Positions 63,536 to 64,000 of a stretch of DNA of 64,000 nucleotides are shown piece by piece (position 1 is the first letter of the stretch; the number at the start of each line of letters is the position of its first letter). The position numbers and the translations under genes were made by a program. The notes under the pieces are model-generated. The model did not search any database. It saw only the letters and a list, made by a program, of their open reading frames with translations, and had not been told where the DNA came from. The stretch comes from Ryuthela nishihirai. Lineage: Eukaryota; Arthropoda; Arachnida; Araneae; Heptathelidae. Where the stretch lies: the NCBI GenBank assembly GCA_038380435.1, contig JAWZYU010000020.1, positions 41,572,307 to 41,636,306 of the forward strand. Reading direction: 5' to 3'.

Positions 63536-64000
63536 CAATGTATGCCTCGAAGCATTGGACTGCAAAATGTTCATATGATTGTTCAAGAAGTGTATGCTTA
63601 CCAAGTACCTGTATAATTTATGGCTTTCTAATGCGATTGAATTTATTCTAAAAATGTGAAAAGAAGCTGTATTTTTTAAACTGTTTAGTGTCCGAGTAGA
63701 GAATGTGTATAGAAAGTACTTATTCTTAATAATTAATAAGTGTATAAGAATTATTCTCCAAACTTAATTTAATCATTTGAATTTCCCAAGAAATCTAATC
63801 ACGATTAGTAACATTTTTTAATAGAATGCTCGAAATTTTACATAGAAGATGGTTTCAAAAGTATGCGAAAGAAATTCAAATGCTCAGTTTTCAAATTGTT
63901 TTTAATTTTTTTCGAGCTGCTAGCAATATATTGAACCTTTTTGCATCTGTTGCAGTGAGAAATCCCATTTGTAAAAGGTATGGAAGTGAGAGCCGAGATG
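63536..64000. other. No gene seen; acceptor-like site near the end
   Basis: CCTTTTTGCATCTGTTGCAG ends at 63956, a plausible splice acceptor on the plus strand, followed by 44 bp to the window edge. No coding evidence supports it. Confidence 0.2.

Overview
The window is animal nuclear DNA. It is AT-rich, intron-like and intergenic sequence, packed with tRNA-derived SINEs, Tc1/mariner, hAT and MULE DNA transposons, non-LTR retrotransposons and minisatellites. There is no bacterial or phage architecture. The single host coding exon encodes an allatostatin-CC type peptide (an arthropod somatostatin-like neuropeptide), which points to an arthropod. The mix of transposons looks like what is seen in spiders or other chelicerates, but that taxonomic narrowing is inference.

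Host gene content is minimal. Bases 33585-33770 (+) form a spliced exon carrying the C-terminal part of an allatostatin-CC precursor, with a splice acceptor before it and a canonical donor just after the stop codon. I could not identify the signal-peptide exon or any other host exon with confidence. Most remaining DNA is transposon-derived.

The dominant element is SINE1, a roughly 385-bp tRNA-derived SINE with A and B boxes and a 3' end of AACCC repeats. I count 36 well-preserved copies in both orientations, most with 9-14 bp target-site duplications, plus about 15 degraded relics. Their many small antisense and sense reading frames are not genes. A second tRNA-derived family, SINE2 (about 210 bp, tail rich in TTTATTTTA), has nine copies. 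Its last 30 bp resemble the 3' end of an RTE-like LINE in the same window (57230-59217), suggesting that LINE mobilises it.

Region by region: 1-5000 holds a mariner relic and a complete but frameshifted Tc1 element (2538-4070). 5000-8800 holds LINE tail fragments and relics. 8797-13640 (-) is a degraded I-like LINE (endonuclease, reverse transcriptase, RNase H) split by three SINE1s. 14000-20100 is SINE-rich, with a nested SINE pair, a Tc1 relic and a local duplication that preserves an empty SINE site. 20500-26700 holds hAT MITEs, palindromic elements and a 49-bp tandem repeat. 28000-38000 holds SINEs, hairpin MITEs and the neuropeptide exon. 39200-45200 holds mariner, Tc1 and Jockey/I-like LINE relics. 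46562-48756 is an apparently intact autonomous MULE with a 459-codon FLYWCH/MULE transposase and 9-bp target-site duplications. 53352-54936 is another dead Tc1 element. 55345-56712 is a 31-bp minisatellite. 56792-61189 is a 4.4-kb hAT-like element with a perfect 8-bp target-site duplication; it carries a degenerate satellite-like array into which the RTE LINE and a SINE2 inserted. 62251-63212 is a 26-copy 37-bp array with block structure.

The genes do not form a pathway. The biology is the history of nested transposition around one neuropeptide exon.
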